A DNA stretch of 64,000 nt, from contig NZ_JFKB01000018.1 of NCBI RefSeq assembly GCF_002115745.1, forward strand, positions 1-64,000. Reading direction: 5' to 3'. Positions 28,042 to 38,060 of the stretch are shown piece by piece. The stretch comes from Thalassospira alkalitolerans (GTDB lineage Bacteria; Pseudomonadota; Alphaproteobacteria; Rhodospirillales; Thalassospiraceae). The translations under genes and the position numbers were made by a program. The stretch's first letter is position 1. Each line of letters opens with the position of its first letter. The notes below the pieces were generated by a model. That model had not been told where the DNA came from. It saw only the letters and a list, made by a program, of their open reading frames with translations, and made no database searches.

Positions 28042-28854
28042 TCAGAAACCCTTTGTGAAATCGGAAAGTTGTGTTGAAAGCAGTGCGCTATTGATCGGGT
28101 TGGTGATGGCAGCCACCAGAAGCGTTTCGGATGTGCCCGCGCTTGCGATGATATTGGCATCCGGCCCAACGATCAGCGACCTGCCGGCAAATTCCAGCCC
28201 CTGTTCGGTGCCGCAATAATTGGCATAGACGATGGTGATCGACATTTCTGTGGCACGCGCAGGGACCATCACGCGTGATACATGTTCAAACCCCTTTGGG
28301 TTGGCGGTCGGAACAAGGATCAGTTTCACCCCCCGATCCGCCAAAGCCCGGACATGCGGGGCAAACTCAACGTCATAGCAAATCAGAAGTGCCGCCGGGA
28401 TGCCGTCCAGATTAAAAACGCAATAATCCGTGCCGGGGCAAAAGCTTTGATTTTCCATCGGCCCGAAAAGCTGGATTTTGCGGTAATGACCAATCATTTT
28501 GCCATTGGCATCAATACAGGTGGCGGCGTTGTAAATAGTGTTGCCATGATGATCGTCACTATTGGCATTACCATCTTCGTTTTGCCCGTCACCGTCGCGT
28601 TCGGCCCAGCCGATGGTCAGGCCGCATTTGGCATTTATTGCCATGGATGACAGGTGTTCTATCCACGCCCCGCCCTGTGTCTGGGCAAGGCGCGGATGAA
28701 GATCGGGCCGGTTGTAGCCGGGCAGAAAAAGTTCGGGAAAAACCACCATGGTCGCACCTGCTGTTGCGGCGGCTTGCAACTGGCTGTTGATTCGGGACAA
28801 CGTCCTTTCGATATCACCGTCGGTCGGCGGTCCCTGATACAGTGCGATTTTCAT
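28042..28854 (-). CDS. Carbon-nitrogen hydrolase (nitrilase superfamily)
   Basis: This 270-residue protein has the Glu-Lys-Cys catalytic triad: VVFPELFLPGY (Glu), HYRKIQLFGP (Lys) and LLICYDVEFA (Cys). Family members cleave amides or nitriles. Between the polyamine-binding protein and the aminotransferase it could act on N-carbamoyl-putrescine or an omega-amide from polyamine breakdown (inference). An Asp/Asn/Gly/His-rich insert (RDGDGQNEDGNANSDDHHGN) sits between two strands, and is unusual for the family. Confidence 0.87.
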   Translation of the reverse strand: MKIALYQGPPTDGDIERTLSRINSQLQAAATAGATMVVFPELFLPGYNRPDLHPRLAQTQGGAWIEHLSSMAINAKCGLTIGWAERDGDGQNEDGNANSDDHHGNTIYNAATCIDANGKMIGHYRKIQLFGPMENQSFCPGTDYCVFNLDGIPAALLICYDVEFAPHVRALADRGVKLILVPTANPKGFEHVSRVMVPARATEMSITIVYANYCGTEQGLEFAGRSLIVGPDANIIASAGTSETLLVAAITNPINSALLSTQLSDFTKGF

Positions 28855-28866
28855 GGGTGTTTGGCC

Positions 28867-29910
28867 TTACTTCTTCAGGTTGGTCCAGATGGCGTCATAC
28901 ATGACCTGCACTTCTTCGGGGCAGGCTTGGACAAAGACGCCTTTTTGGCCTTTGGGCGGGTTGGATTCCGGGCTGTTGGCAACTTCTGGCGTCAGGAACG
29001 GCATGACCCCTTTGACGCCTGCGCTGTAATTTGCGTAATTGGTCACGGCGGCGGCGTTTTCCGGTTCAAGCAGGAAGTTCATGAATTTCAGGGCGTTGTC
29101 GCGGTTCGGTGCATCTTTAAGCAGCGCAACATTGTCCATCCAGACGATGTAACCCTGTTTGGGGAATGCATATTCGACATTGGCGCCTTCGGCGCGTGCC
29201 TTGGCCGAGAAACCTGACCAGATCATGCCAACTGCCGCATCGCCGGAAACCAGAACATCCTTGGCAATATCGGACCCGAATGATGCCCAGTATTGTTTGG
29301 CATTCATCACCAGATCGTTCAGCGCCTTAAGCTGGGTGCGGTCCGACGTGCATTGCGGAATGCCCAGATGCAGCGATGCCAGCGTCAGCGTTTCGCCAGA
29401 TGTATCAAGGACGTTGATCTTGCCTTTGAGTTCTTCGGGCGGATTGAAAACGATATCGGTGGTATCAATCGGCCCCTGATAGACATCGCGATTGACCGAA
29501 AATGATGTCGATCCCCACTGATAGGGGATGGTGCTTTTGCGGCCCTGATCAAAGGGAACGTTTAACCACTGGTCTTCGATATTACCCAGATTTGGCATTT
29601 CAGCAGCCGTAAAGGTATCAAGCATGCCTTCTTGTCTGAGGATATCGACCATGTAATCGCCGGGCACAGCAAGATCGTAACTGCCAAGTTTACCCGCCTT
29701 CAACGACGCCAAAAGCGCCTCGTTGCTGTCAAACGTATCCATGGTGACGTCGACGTCATATTCCTTGGAAAACTTATCCAGCAGGTCCTGGGGGATGTAT
29801 TCAAACCAGTGATACAGGGAAAGTTTGCCTTCGGCATGGGCCGTACCAGCCATGCTAGCCGTCCCGGCTATGGCAAGAACAAATGCCGTTGCAGTCAATA
29901 AGTGTTTCAT
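28867..29910 (-). CDS. potF: Polyamine ABC transporter binding protein, PotF/PotD type
   Basis: This periplasmic binding protein of 347 residues has a signal peptide ending at AHAE. LSLYHWFEYIPQDLLDKFSK and AVPGDYMVDILRQEGMLD match the polyamine-binding family, and the C-terminal part carries the usual Trp- and Asp-containing substrate region (VWMDNVALLKDAPNRDNALK). It follows the two permease genes, in the same operon. Putrescine is the likely ligand given the aminotransferase downstream. Confidence 0.93.
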   Translation of the reverse strand: MKHLLTATAFVLAIAGTASMAGTAHAEGKLSLYHWFEYIPQDLLDKFSKEYDVDVTMDTFDSNEALLASLKAGKLGSYDLAVPGDYMVDILRQEGMLDTFTAAEMPNLGNIEDQWLNVPFDQGRKSTIPYQWGSTSFSVNRDVYQGPIDTTDIVFNPPEELKGKINVLDTSGETLTLASLHLGIPQCTSDRTQLKALNDLVMNAKQYWASFGSDIAKDVLVSGDAAVGMIWSGFSAKARAEGANVEYAFPKQGYIVWMDNVALLKDAPNRDNALKFMNFLLEPENAAAVTNYANYSAGVKGVMPFLTPEVANSPESNPPKGQKGVFVQACPEEVQVMYDAIWTNLKK

Positions 29911-29943
29911 TTTGAAGCCTCCGATAAAGTTTCGGGTGGGTGA

Positions 29944-30786
29944 TTATTTGGTTTCTTGTTGTGATTGCCCCGCCCGGCCAATCAGCCATGACAGGGAGAC
30001 AAAGACCACCGACACGCCAAGCATCAGCGTGGAAATGGCCATAATGTTCGGTTTTATGCCCTGTTTGACCGATCCAAAGACCGCAGTGGGCAATGTTTCG
30101 ATGCCAGCACCCTTGACGAAATTCGTGATCAGAAAGTCATCAAGCGAGATGATGAAGGCCAGCAAAAAGCCCGACATCAGGCCCGGCATCATGATCGGCA
30201 ACAGAACCAGCTTGAAGGCTTCAAGCGGGGTCGCATACAGATCCATGGCGGCCTGTTCATAAAGGTCGGGAACGCTTTGCATCCGGGCCGAAATCGGCAA
30301 ATAGGCAAACGGAATGCAAAACACGATATGGGCCAGCAAAATGGTGCCAAGCCCCGTGGTAAAACCGATGGTCGAAAAGAACACCAGACTGGCGACGGCG
30401 GTCACCACCTCGGGCACCATCAGGGGCAGGTTAATCAGCATAAAGCCCGATGTTTTGCCGCGAAATGCCCCGGTCCGGTTCATTGCAACCGCGGCGGCTG
30501 TTGCGATGATGGTGGCGGCAAAGGCGGCACAGACCGCAATGATCAGGGAATTGATGGCCGCCTGTTGAAATTTGGCGGCTTCGGGACCGAAAAAGACATC
30601 GCCATACCATGCCAAGGACCAGCCGCCCCAATTGGTGATCGAGGTCGATGCATTGAAGCTGTAAATCGCGACAACCATTAATGGCGCGTACAAGATGAAC
30701 AGGCACAGCAATGTCACTGTGGTAAAGCCGGGCAGGCGGCGCAGATCGTTTTTGGGAGCCTTTAGCAGATATTTTTTGGAAGCCAT
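29944..30786 (-). CDS. potI: Polyamine ABC transporter permease, PotI/PotC type
   Basis: This 280-residue inner-membrane permease has about six helices. The N-terminal segment [20 protein letters not shown] and the EAA loop ([20 protein letters not shown]) are typical, and [20 protein letters not shown] is a PotI/PotC hallmark. Its ATG overlaps the stop of the preceding permease (TAATG). Confidence 0.93.
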   Translation of the reverse strand: MASKKYLLKAPKNDLRRLPGFTTVTLLCLFILYAPLMVVAIYSFNASTSITNWGGWSLAWYGDVFFGPEAAKFQQAAINSLIIAVCAAFAATIIATAAAVAMNRTGAFRGKTSGFMLINLPLMVPEVVTAVASLVFFSTIGFTTGLGTILLAHIVFCIPFAYLPISARMQSVPDLYEQAAMDLYATPLEAFKLVLLPIMMPGLMSGFLLAFIISLDDFLITNFVKGAGIETLPTAVFGSVKQGIKPNIMAISTLMLGVSVVFVSLSWLIGRAGQSQQETK

Positions 30787-31706
30787 TATTTGTCTCCCTT
30801 TGTTTGACTGCGGGCGTAAATCAGAAGCACCGCCATAACAATCGACAGCAGGATCATTGATGCCGCCGCCCCGAATGGCCAGTTCCCGGCATTGCCTTTG
30901 AACTGTTCTTCGATCAGCGATCCGATCATGAAGGTTTTGGCACCACCCAGAAGGTCGGGGGCCAGAAACGCGCCAAGCGAGGGAACAAAGACCAGAATGC
31001 AGCCCGCGATAATGCCGGGTTTGACGACGGGCAGGATCACCAACCGCAAGATGGTCCAGACATTGGCGTAAAGATCGGCTGCGGCCTCGGAAAGCGAGAA
31101 GTCATAGCGTTCAACCGCGGCATAGATCGGCAGAACCATAAACGGCAGATAGCTGTAAAACAGACCAAGCTGTACCGCAAAATTGGTATTAATCAGGCCA
31201 AGTGGTTCGTTGATCACCCCGGACCACATCAGAAATTCATTTAGCGGCCCGGTATCGCGGATCAGGAATTTCATCGACACAGTGCGGATCAACAGATTGA
31301 CCCAATAGGGGATTGTGATCAAAAACAGCCAGATGCTGCGGGTTTTGGCATCGCGCGTGGCAATGAACCACGCGGTGGGAAAACCGATCAAAAGGCACAT
31401 GATGGTGGCCATCCCGGCCTGCCAGATGGATCGCCAGAAAATGCCGATATAGGTCCATTCGATTTTGGCCGGATCATCCCCGAACAAGCCACGATCAAGG
31501 AAAAACTGGTCATAGGCGGTCAGGGTGAAATCCCAGATCACGCCGCCGCGAAATTCCTTGGTCAGAAAGGAATACACCCCCATCAGGGCCACCGGCAGTA
31601 ACAGGAACAGGCCGATAAATACCCATACCGGCAACATCAGGCGAGGGCCGTTACCGGCATAGATGTCTGATTTTGATGAAGCGCCGTCCGGCGCGCCCGC
31701 CGCCAT
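30786..31706 (-). CDS. potH: Polyamine ABC transporter permease, PotH/PotB type
   Basis: This 306-residue permease has six helices. [20 protein letters not shown] and the EAA-like [20 protein letters not shown] match PotH/PotB, as does [20 protein letters not shown]. Both ends overlap neighbouring genes by one base, which shows tight operon organisation. Confidence 0.93.
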   Translation of the reverse strand: MAAGAPDGASSKSDIYAGNGPRLMLPVWVFIGLFLLLPVALMGVYSFLTKEFRGGVIWDFTLTAYDQFFLDRGLFGDDPAKIEWTYIGIFWRSIWQAGMATIMCLLIGFPTAWFIATRDAKTRSIWLFLITIPYWVNLLIRTVSMKFLIRDTGPLNEFLMWSGVINEPLGLINTNFAVQLGLFYSYLPFMVLPIYAAVERYDFSLSEAAADLYANVWTILRLVILPVVKPGIIAGCILVFVPSLGAFLAPDLLGGAKTFMIGSLIEEQFKGNAGNWPFGAAASMILLSIVMAVLLIYARSQTKGDK

Positions 31707-32779
31707 TAATCTGCCAGCAGGCGTGCGGCACCTGCCTCGATCTTAAGCCCGACAACCGTATCGATTTCAGGCAAGATGGTTGATTGCGCATTTTGCAGGC
31801 GAACAATCATTTTTTCGCCGTCTGCGACCCTTGTATGAAGTTGAATGTCGGTGCCCAGATAGACTTGGCTTTCGACTTTCACATCCAGATCGCCGCCGCC
31901 AGCGGGGCAAAGTTCAATGCGTTCCGGGCGGACCGAAAGATGGCCGGTGCCGTCGCTGTTGACTGTGGCGGCCGGGCAGCTAAACGGATGGCCGCTTGGC
32001 AGGATGACCTGTGCTGTGCCCTCAGAAACTGACTGGACCGTGACGTTCAGCAGATTGGTCTCGCCAATGAAATCGGCGACAAAGCGATTGATCGGGGTTT
32101 CGTAAATTTCGCGTGGGGTGCCGATTTGTTGCACATGGCCCGACGACATGACGGCAATCCGGTCTGACATGGTCAGGGCTTCTTCCTGATCATGGGTGAC
32201 AAAGATAAAGGCAATGCCGGTTTCGCGCTGGATTTGTTTCAGTTCGACCCGGACGGCCTGACGCAATTTAAGGTCAAGGGCCGAAAGCGGTTCATCAAGC
32301 AATAGAACCTTGGGCCGCGGGGCGAGCGCACGGGCCAGAGCAACGCGCTGTTGCTGCCCGCCTGAAAGCTGGGCCGGTTTGCGGTCGGCAAAGTTGGAAA
32401 GCTGAACCAGTTTCAGGACGTCATCGGCGCGCGTTGCCGCCTCTATCCGTGACCAGCCGCTGCGTCGCAGGCCGAACATCACATTTTCCGTGACGGTCAT
32501 ATGCGGAAACAGGGCGTATTGCTGAAACACCGTGTTGATCGGGCGTTTATGTGGCGGCAGGGGGGCGATATCGTTGCCATAAAGGCGTATGGCGCCTTCG
32601 TTAACATCCTCGAAGCCGGCAATGCTGCGCAGCAAGGTTGTCTTGCCACAGCCCGACGGCCCCAGAAGCGTAAAGAATTCATTGGCGTGAATTTGCATTG
32701 AAACGCCGTGCAAGGCGGTGAAGGCACCGTATCTTTTAACAACGTTGTCGATATCGATTGCGATGTCGGAGCTGGTCAT
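31706..32779 (-). CDS. potG: Polyamine ABC transporter ATPase, PotG/PotA type
   Basis: This 357-residue ATPase is the first gene of the operon. It has Walker [12 protein letters not shown], the signature [17 protein letters not shown], Walker [14 protein letters not shown] and the switch [11 protein letters not shown], followed by a TOBE domain ([11 protein letters not shown]). The promoter lies in the 86-nt gap shared with the divergent LuxR-type gene, which is packed with inverted repeats. Confidence 0.94.
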   Translation of the reverse strand: MTSSDIAIDIDNVVKRYGAFTALHGVSMQIHANEFFTLLGPSGCGKTTLLRSIAGFEDVNEGAIRLYGNDIAPLPPHKRPINTVFQQYALFPHMTVTENVMFGLRRSGWSRIEAATRADDVLKLVQLSNFADRKPAQLSGGQQQRVALARALAPRPKVLLLDEPLSALDLKLRQAVRVELKQIQRETGIAFIFVTHDQEEALTMSDRIAVMSSGHVQQIGTPREIYETPINRFVADFIGETNLLNVTVQSVSEGTAQVILPSGHPFSCPAATVNSDGTGHLSVRPERIELCPAGGGDLDVKVESQVYLGTDIQLHTRVADGEKMIVRLQNAQSTILPEIDTVVGLKIEAGAARLLAD

Positions 32780-32794
32780 CTGATCCCCTTTGAT

Positions 32795-32854
32795 GATACC
32801 CCCTGAAATTGTCTATTCACGCTATTTAGGTTTCAGCGGGGGGTATATACCCCC
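32795..32854. promoter_or_regulatory. Palindromic control region between pot operon and luxR-type gene
   Basis: GATACCCCCTGAAA (32795-32808) is mirrored by TTTCAGCGGGGGGTAT (32831-32846). The second arm overlaps a perfect 16-bp palindrome GGGGGTATATACCCCC (32839-32854). The region is likely bound by a dimeric regulator, plausibly the LuxR-type protein encoded beside it. Confidence 0.55.
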
Positions 32855-32865
32855 AAGGTGGTATC

Positions 32866-33678
32866 ATGCAGGAATTACCAAATTCGGCAGAAGTGCATTT
32901 GGGAAAGGCCATTGCGGCCTTAAATGACGAGACGTTCGAGACGCTTTTTTATCATTGGCTCAGCCGGTCGATTGAAGTCGATAACACCACGATGCTGGCC
33001 TATTTTCAGCAACATCGGCCGCGTATTTTATTTGCCCATGCCTATGAGCGGCGTGTCCATGCCCGGCTGGACAGCGATTATGTGTCGGGTGCTTATCTGT
33101 TGGACCCGTTTCATGCGTTGCATGTCGAAAAAGCCCCGGAAGACCTTTATCAACTGCGTGATATCGCCCCGGATCAGTTTCAGCGAAACGAATATTTTGC
33201 CGCCTATTATCAGCAAACCACATTGATCGATGAAATTGCCTTTGTCGGTTATCCGGCCGATGGGGTGTCGGTTCATATCTGTTTGGGGCGTGATGCGGTG
33301 TCGGGGCGTCGGTTTTCAGCACGTGACATTGCCACAGCCCGGCGTTTAGCCCCGATTGCCTGTGGGTTGATCCGTCAACGATGGTCGGATTTGCGATCAA
33401 GTGGCGATTACAGCGAACAGGCGCTGGCGGAACGCCTGATTGAAAGCCTTTTGACAACGCATGGCATTAAACTTAGCCCGCGACAGGCGGAAATCGCCCT
33501 TTTGATCCTGCGTGGTCATTCGTCGGTTTCAATCGGTCTGCGTCTTGAAATCAGTTCGCAGACCGTAAAGGTGTTTCGCAAACAGCTTTATCGCAAATGT
33601 TCGATTTCATCACAGGCGGAACTGTTTTCTTTGATCATGCCGATTTTATCGGAATCTGTGTTGCACAAGCCGCGGTAA
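32866..33678 (+). CDS. LuxR-type HTH regulator
   Basis: This 270-residue protein has a C-terminal LuxR/GerE HTH (about residues 203-262: LSPRQAEIALLILRGHSSVS, ISSQTVKVFRKQLYRKCSIS). The N-terminal 200 residues resemble no autoinducer-binding or receiver domain I recognise. They may form a small-molecule sensor, and polyamines are an obvious candidate from the divergent pot operon (inference). Confidence 0.85.
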   Translation: MQELPNSAEVHLGKAIAALNDETFETLFYHWLSRSIEVDNTTMLAYFQQHRPRILFAHAYERRVHARLDSDYVSGAYLLDPFHALHVEKAPEDLYQLRDIAPDQFQRNEYFAAYYQQTTLIDEIAFVGYPADGVSVHICLGRDAVSGRRFSARDIATARRLAPIACGLIRQRWSDLRSSGDYSEQALAERLIESLLTTHGIKLSPRQAEIALLILRGHSSVSIGLRLEISSQTVKVFRKQLYRKCSISSQAELFSLIMPILSESVLHKPR

Positions 33679-33713
33679 ACAGAAACCCGACCCGAATGTT
33701 TTGGATATGAAAA

Positions 33714-33743
33714 GCCCGCAAAGTGCAGGTGCATTTTGCGGGC
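33714..33743. terminator. Convergent hairpin between luxR-type gene and LOG gene
   Basis: GCCCGCAAAGTGC pairs with GCATTTTGCGGGC (one G-T pair) around a 4-nt loop. The T run is weak. Confidence 0.5.
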
Positions 33744-33770
33744 GAGATATTTGGGAATTGGTCGTGAAAC

Positions 33771-34355
33771 TTAAAGAAGCTTTTCGCGCGGATCAAATTT
33801 CGGAGCTGGTTCGGCTTCCAGTTGTTCAAATACCTGCTCTAGCGTTTCAGCCACGCTGAACAGGTTGCGGTTGCTTTCACGCGCAAAGCCGTCGTCGATA
33901 ATGCCTTCGATCATTTCAAGGCATTTGTCCCAATATCCAAGCGCGTTCAGGAACACGAGCGGCTTGTCATGAATGCCAAGCTGGCGAAGGGTTAAGGCCT
34001 CGAACGCTTCGTCAAGGCTGCCAAGCCCGCCCGCCAAAGTAACAAAGGCCTCGGAACGCTTGAACATTTCGACTTTGCGCTGATGCATGGATTTGCACAC
34101 GATCAGTTCGCTTAGGCCCTTGTGCCCGACTTCGATATCATCGAGATGTTCGGGAATGACACCAATTACCGTGCCGCCATTTTTCATGACGGCGTCGGCA
34201 ACAGCCCCCATCAGGCCAATGCGCCCGCCGCCATAAACCAGCGCGATGCCGCGTTCAGCCATCATTTTGCCAAAGGCAATGGCGTTTTCCATGTGCTGGG
34301 GATTTTTGCCGTTTGAAGCGCCGCAAAAAACACAGATCGATTTAACTCTTGTCAT
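33771..34355 (-). CDS. LOG family protein (TIGR00730, lysine decarboxylase-like fold)
   Basis: From ATG 34355 the protein has 194 residues; the frame extends to 34529 without family-like sequence. LOG proteins cleave cytokinin- or nucleotide-5'-monophosphates to base and ribose phosphate. FCGASNG, VYGGGRIGLMGAVADAV and SMHQRKVEM (catalytic Arg) are present. The usual PGGxGTxxE motif reads AGGLGSLDE here: the Glu is kept, but Pro and Thr are replaced. It is monocistronic. Confidence 0.9.
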   Translation of the reverse strand: MTRVKSICVFCGASNGKNPQHMENAIAFGKMMAERGIALVYGGGRIGLMGAVADAVMKNGGTVIGVIPEHLDDIEVGHKGLSELIVCKSMHQRKVEMFKRSEAFVTLAGGLGSLDEAFEALTLRQLGIHDKPLVFLNALGYWDKCLEMIEGIIDDGFARESNRNLFSVAETLEQVFEQLEAEPAPKFDPREKLL

Positions 34356-34793
34356 GGCAACCTGCCTCTTTGTTGTTATTGGGGGCGTGACCCATTGCAG
34401 GTAACTGTGCGCCAGATTGCACCACGGGGGCAGTCCGGCGATATGGCCCATTATCCATGCAAGCATAGCCGATTTCAGCCTGGCGCGGTCAATAGTTTCC
34501 TTTGCGAAGTTCCTGTGACAGGCCGTCAACCGCGCGGGTTAAGTGCTGTTTAAGGCTTGCATGATCCTTGCCGCATTTTTGCCTTGGCAATCGGCATGAT
34601 CGGGCGCGATAAACCGATGATCAAAGGGGGATGCTTTGGGTGATGCAATAGGCGATACCATAGGATCGCTTTTTTCGGTGATGGTTAACAAGTTCTGAAC
34701 CTGATTGTGGGATGGCTATTATTGCTCGCAGGTTTGCAATAAGGTCCGGCGCGGTTAGAAAAACGAAACAACAAGAAGGCAGGATCGCCCAAC
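34356..34793. other. Intergenic region between divergent genes
   Basis: About 440 nt with no supported gene. It should contain the promoters of the LOG gene and of the membrane-protein gene at 34794. No clear operator or RNA structure was recognised. Confidence 0.5.
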
Positions 34794-35786
34794 GTGTTTG
34801 TCGACAGTCCCTTTTGGCTAGCCATTCTGGTATCGGGTGTTATCGCCACAGTTCTGATGTTGGCCCTTTGGCTGGGGCTGGATCGGGGTGTTGCGCGCCG
34901 TATGGTTCTGGCCGCGGTGATCCCGGCGGTTGCCGTTGCGGTTCCGGCGGCGATTGGCCTGCCCGAAACCGCACGCGGTGGCGTGGGGGCGGCTCTTTTG
35001 ATGCTGGTGCTGGGCGGGGTTTGCGGCGCGATCCTTGATTTTTCGCATTTGCGTCATCGGACATGCGCCATTGTCGCAGGTGTTTTAATGTTGTTGGGCG
35101 GCTGGCTGGTTCTGGCCGCACCTGTCAGCGGGCTTTTGTATCATCCGGGCGGGTTGGTGGTGCTGGTTTGGATTGCCTTTATCCTGATCGGGGCATGTTT
35201 CCTGTGGGTGACACGCCCGAATTTTGACGAGGATGAAACCCCCGTAACCACAAAGGGCAAGGGTAAAAAATCAACCAGAACACCAAAGGCCGCCAAAGCC
35301 AAAACATCGACAAAATCAGGTGGTACTGGTGACGGGGATATCGCAAAACCGGCCCCGGTTGCGACCTTTATGGCGCTTTCCATCGGGCAGGGCATTGTTG
35401 CCGCCCAGTTTGGCTTGCACGATCATGTGGTGTTTCAGGCCGGTCTTTCGATGGCGCTTTTGGTGGCGCTGATTTCGGAAAAGGCCGCACCGCAATACCG
35501 TGCGGCACTTTGGCTTGCGGTCAGTTGCGCCTTGATGGCCAGTGGATCAGGCGTGATGCTGGCCGTGCCCGCATCGGTTTTTGCCATGTGTGCTTTGGTG
35601 TTGGTGGTTTTTGCCGGATCGGGCGGGGCACGGATCGCAGACCTTATCCCCGCCGCCATTGGTGCGGGGACCGGGGCCGCTGGGGCGGTTTTGGCGATGA
35701 TTGTGCGGCTTAGTGTGCTGGCATTACCGGTGCTGGTGGCATGGCTGATTGCCTATATCGGCGCAACAATGCAGGGTGTGTCGTAA
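34794..35786 (+). CDS. Polytopic membrane protein of unknown function
   Basis: This 330-residue protein begins at GTG 34794, with AGGA upstream. It has about nine or ten hydrophobic segments: four before residue 145 and about five after residue 185. A basic, Lys/Thr-rich cytoplasmic-type linker (KGKGKKSTRTPKAAKAKTS) lies between the halves. I recognise no family motif. It is followed by the LysM protein and the phospholipid genes on the same strand, but the gaps are too large for a certain operon. Confidence 0.75.
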   Translation: MFVDSPFWLAILVSGVIATVLMLALWLGLDRGVARRMVLAAVIPAVAVAVPAAIGLPETARGGVGAALLMLVLGGVCGAILDFSHLRHRTCAIVAGVLMLLGGWLVLAAPVSGLLYHPGGLVVLVWIAFILIGACFLWVTRPNFDEDETPVTTKGKGKKSTRTPKAAKAKTSTKSGGTGDGDIAKPAPVATFMALSIGQGIVAAQFGLHDHVVFQAGLSMALLVALISEKAAPQYRAALWLAVSCALMASGSGVMLAVPASVFAMCALVLVVFAGSGGARIADLIPAAIGAGTGAAGAVLAMIVRLSVLALPVLVAWLIAYIGATMQGVS

Positions 35787-35998
35787 GAATGCTTGACCAA
35801 AGGTGCTGATTCTATTCATCTTTGCCTAACAGTTGCGCTGTAACCTTGATTTGTTACGTTATGGAAACTGTGTGCGGAAAGTAGTACAAGATTTGAAATA
35901 ACGCGTCGGGCGGGGCGCTTGGGGGAATTTATGATAGCTATTTGCCGGGTTTCGATACCGTCCGTAATAATCATAACCACCGTTCAAGGATATTACCG

Positions 35999-37192
35999 GT
36001 GAAAAGACCTTATATCCTCGTCATCATTGGCATTTTGCTGATTGTTGCTGCGATTTCACTGAATTACATGCTGACCCAATCGGCGGATGAAGCTGATGCA
36101 CCGGCGCAAACCACGGCACCGCCGGCTGTGACGCCCAATGCCAGCGATATTGCGGCACAGCAGACGCCCGAAAACGATGCAGCACCCGAAGTTCGCAATC
36201 CGAGCTTTGACGTTGTGCGCATTGGTCCGGACGGCAATGCCGTGATTGCCGGTCGTGCCGAGCCCAACAGCACTGTTCGCATTCGCGAAGGCGACGAGGT
36301 GATCGGTGAAGTGACGGCTGATGAGCGTGGTGAATGGGTGGTTCTGCCGGAAAAGCCGCTGGTGAGTGGCGACCGCGAATTATCGCTTGAGGCCGAAGAC
36401 AGCACCGGCGAAGTCCGCAAGAGCGACGACAAGGTTGTTGTTCTGATCCCGGAAAAACCGGCGGCGGTGGCGGCGGCAAAGCCTGCGACGGCCACGGACA
36501 CAGCATCGGCTGATGCGCCGAAATCGGATGCAACGCCAAAGGGTGATGCCAAATCGACCGCTGGCGAACAGCCGATCATCGCCCTTCGTGTTCCGAACCA
36601 AGGCGGGGCTGCGACGGTCCTGCAAGGTCCGGCACCTGAAAAAATGAATGATGAAACCGTTCGGGAATTGGCCGAAGCCATGCCCGAGGGGGCCGAAATG
36701 CCAACCGGTTCCGAAACGCCGGTTGCCGTTGTGCCGCGCTTGTCGGTTGATGTTGTTGATTATGACGAGCAAGGCCGGGTTGCCATGTCGGGTAAAGCCG
36801 ATGATGACACAAGCGTTCGGGTTTATCTGGATAACAAATTTGTCGGCAATGCGACGACCGGTGATGATGGTAACTGGGCGCTGACCATTGGCGAACCGAT
36901 TGATCCAGGCCAGTATCAGCTTCGCGCCGATCAGCTTGATCCGGCAGACAAAGTAACTGCGCGGGTTGAATTGCCGTTTGAACGTGCGCGCCCTGATCAG
37001 ATTTTGGAACCGGGTTCACGCTATGTCGTGCAGCCGGGCAACAGCCTGTGGCGCATCGCGCGCCGGACTTATGGCGATGGCCTGCAATACTGGGTGATCT
37101 ATAACCAGAATCGTAAGCAAATCCGCGATCCGAACCTGATCTATCCGGGGCAGATTTTTGCCCTTCCTAATGATGGAACTGTTGCGCAGTAA
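35999..37192 (+). CDS. Membrane-anchored Ig-like/LysM protein
   Basis: The likely start is GTG 35999 (AAGGA at 35986-35990), giving 397 residues; an upstream ATG at 35942 adds an unlikely leader. An N-terminal membrane helix (PYILVIIGILLIVAAISL) is followed by an Ala/Pro/Asp-rich region. Two Ig-like repeats follow (VVRIGPDGNAVIAGRAEPNS and VVDYDEQGRVAMSGKADDDT). A C-terminal LysM domain (YVVQPGNSLWRIARRTYGDG, then LIYPGQIFALP) should bind peptidoglycan. The protein is probably an envelope-attached factor. A strong terminator follows. Confidence 0.88.
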   Translation: MKRPYILVIIGILLIVAAISLNYMLTQSADEADAPAQTTAPPAVTPNASDIAAQQTPENDAAPEVRNPSFDVVRIGPDGNAVIAGRAEPNSTVRIREGDEVIGEVTADERGEWVVLPEKPLVSGDRELSLEAEDSTGEVRKSDDKVVVLIPEKPAAVAAAKPATATDTASADAPKSDATPKGDAKSTAGEQPIIALRVPNQGGAATVLQGPAPEKMNDETVRELAEAMPEGAEMPTGSETPVAVVPRLSVDVVDYDEQGRVAMSGKADDDTSVRVYLDNKFVGNATTGDDGNWALTIGEPIDPGQYQLRADQLDPADKVTARVELPFERARPDQILEPGSRYVVQPGNSLWRIARRTYGDGLQYWVIYNQNRKQIRDPNLIYPGQIFALPNDGTVAQ

Positions 37193-37207
37193 TTGCTGTT
37201 CTTTGCG

Positions 37208-37247
37208 AGGGGCGAAACACATGATAAGGGTGTTTTGCCCCTTTTTT
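37208..37247 (+). terminator. Terminator after the LysM gene
   Basis: Stem AGGGGCGAAACAC / GTGTTTTGCCCCT (37208-37220, 37230-37242, one mismatch or wobble) followed by TTTTTT. Confidence 0.88.
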
Positions 37248-37334
37248 ATTCCGGGGCCTTCGGGTTGCGTTGCTCTTTGTCATCACTAGATGCTAAGAAC
37301 GCGCCCGACCGGTAAAATCGATACCGGATTTGTT

Positions 37335-38060
37335 ATGCCCATTACCCATGGCAACCAGGGAATTAAGACTTTGAAATCCGTTCTTGTGCCGATCAATCCC
37401 GAAGGCTGGAAATTCGTTGCGATCTTCGCGGCGATCACTGTGGTCCTGTTTTTGATTGCCGAGCCGCTGGGTTGGATCGGTGTGATCCTGACACTCTGGT
37501 GTGCCTATTTCTTCCGCGATCCGGACCGTATCACCCCGGTTGACGAAAACCTGGTGATTTCACCGGCCGATGGTCGCGTTTGTATGATTTCCAAGGCACC
37601 GCTGCCCAAGGAACTTGAACTTGACGATAAAACGCCACGCACGCGCGTTTCGATTTTCATGAATGTGTTTAACGTTCATGTGAACCGTTGCCCTGTTAAT
37701 GGCGAGATCGTCGGCGAAGCCTATGTTCCGGGCAAGTTCGTGAATGCCGATCTTGATAAAGCATCGGAAAACAACGAACGCCAAGTTCTGTTGGTGCGTG
37801 ACAAGGAAGGCCGTGAATTTGGCGTTGTCCAGATTGCCGGTCTTGTGGCGCGCCGCATCCTTTGTGATGTGGGCCGCGGGTCGCAACTTAAAGCCGGTGA
37901 ACGTTTTGGCCTGATCCGTTTTGGATCACGTGTTGATGTTTACCTGCCCGAAGGTGTCGAACCCAACGTCATCGTTGGCCAAACCACGATTGCCGGTGAA
38001 ACCGTCCTGGCCGATGTTTCGGTCAAGGGTGGTCAGGCCGCAATCGGGGAGATCCGTTAA
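37335..38060 (+). CDS. psd: Phosphatidylserine decarboxylase
   Basis: This membrane enzyme decarboxylates phosphatidylserine to phosphatidylethanolamine. It has an N-terminal membrane segment, then [37 protein letters not shown] and [14 protein letters not shown]. The Gly-Ser of RFGS is the self-cleavage site that creates the pyruvoyl group, as in the short PSD-A type. The start is ambiguous: ATG 37290, ATG 37335 and TTG 37371 (with AGGGA upstream) are all in frame, and conserved sequence begins near [13 protein letters not shown]. The stop overlaps the start of pssA (TAATG), which encodes the preceding step. Confidence 0.95.
   Translation: MPITHGNQGIKTLKSVLVPINPEGWKFVAIFAAITVVLFLIAEPLGWIGVILTLWCAYFFRDPDRITPVDENLVISPADGRVCMISKAPLPKELELDDKTPRTRVSIFMNVFNVHVNRCPVNGEIVGEAYVPGKFVNADLDKASENNERQVLLVRDKEGREFGVVQIAGLVARRILCDVGRGSQLKAGERFGLIRFGSRVDVYLPEGVEPNVIVGQTTIAGETVLADVSVKGGQAAIGEIR

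Noticed and set aside
36024..36681. Long antisense frames opposite the LysM gene
   Set aside because: They are Ser/Ala/Arg-rich mirror frames of a Pro/Ala-rich coding stretch and show no family features.
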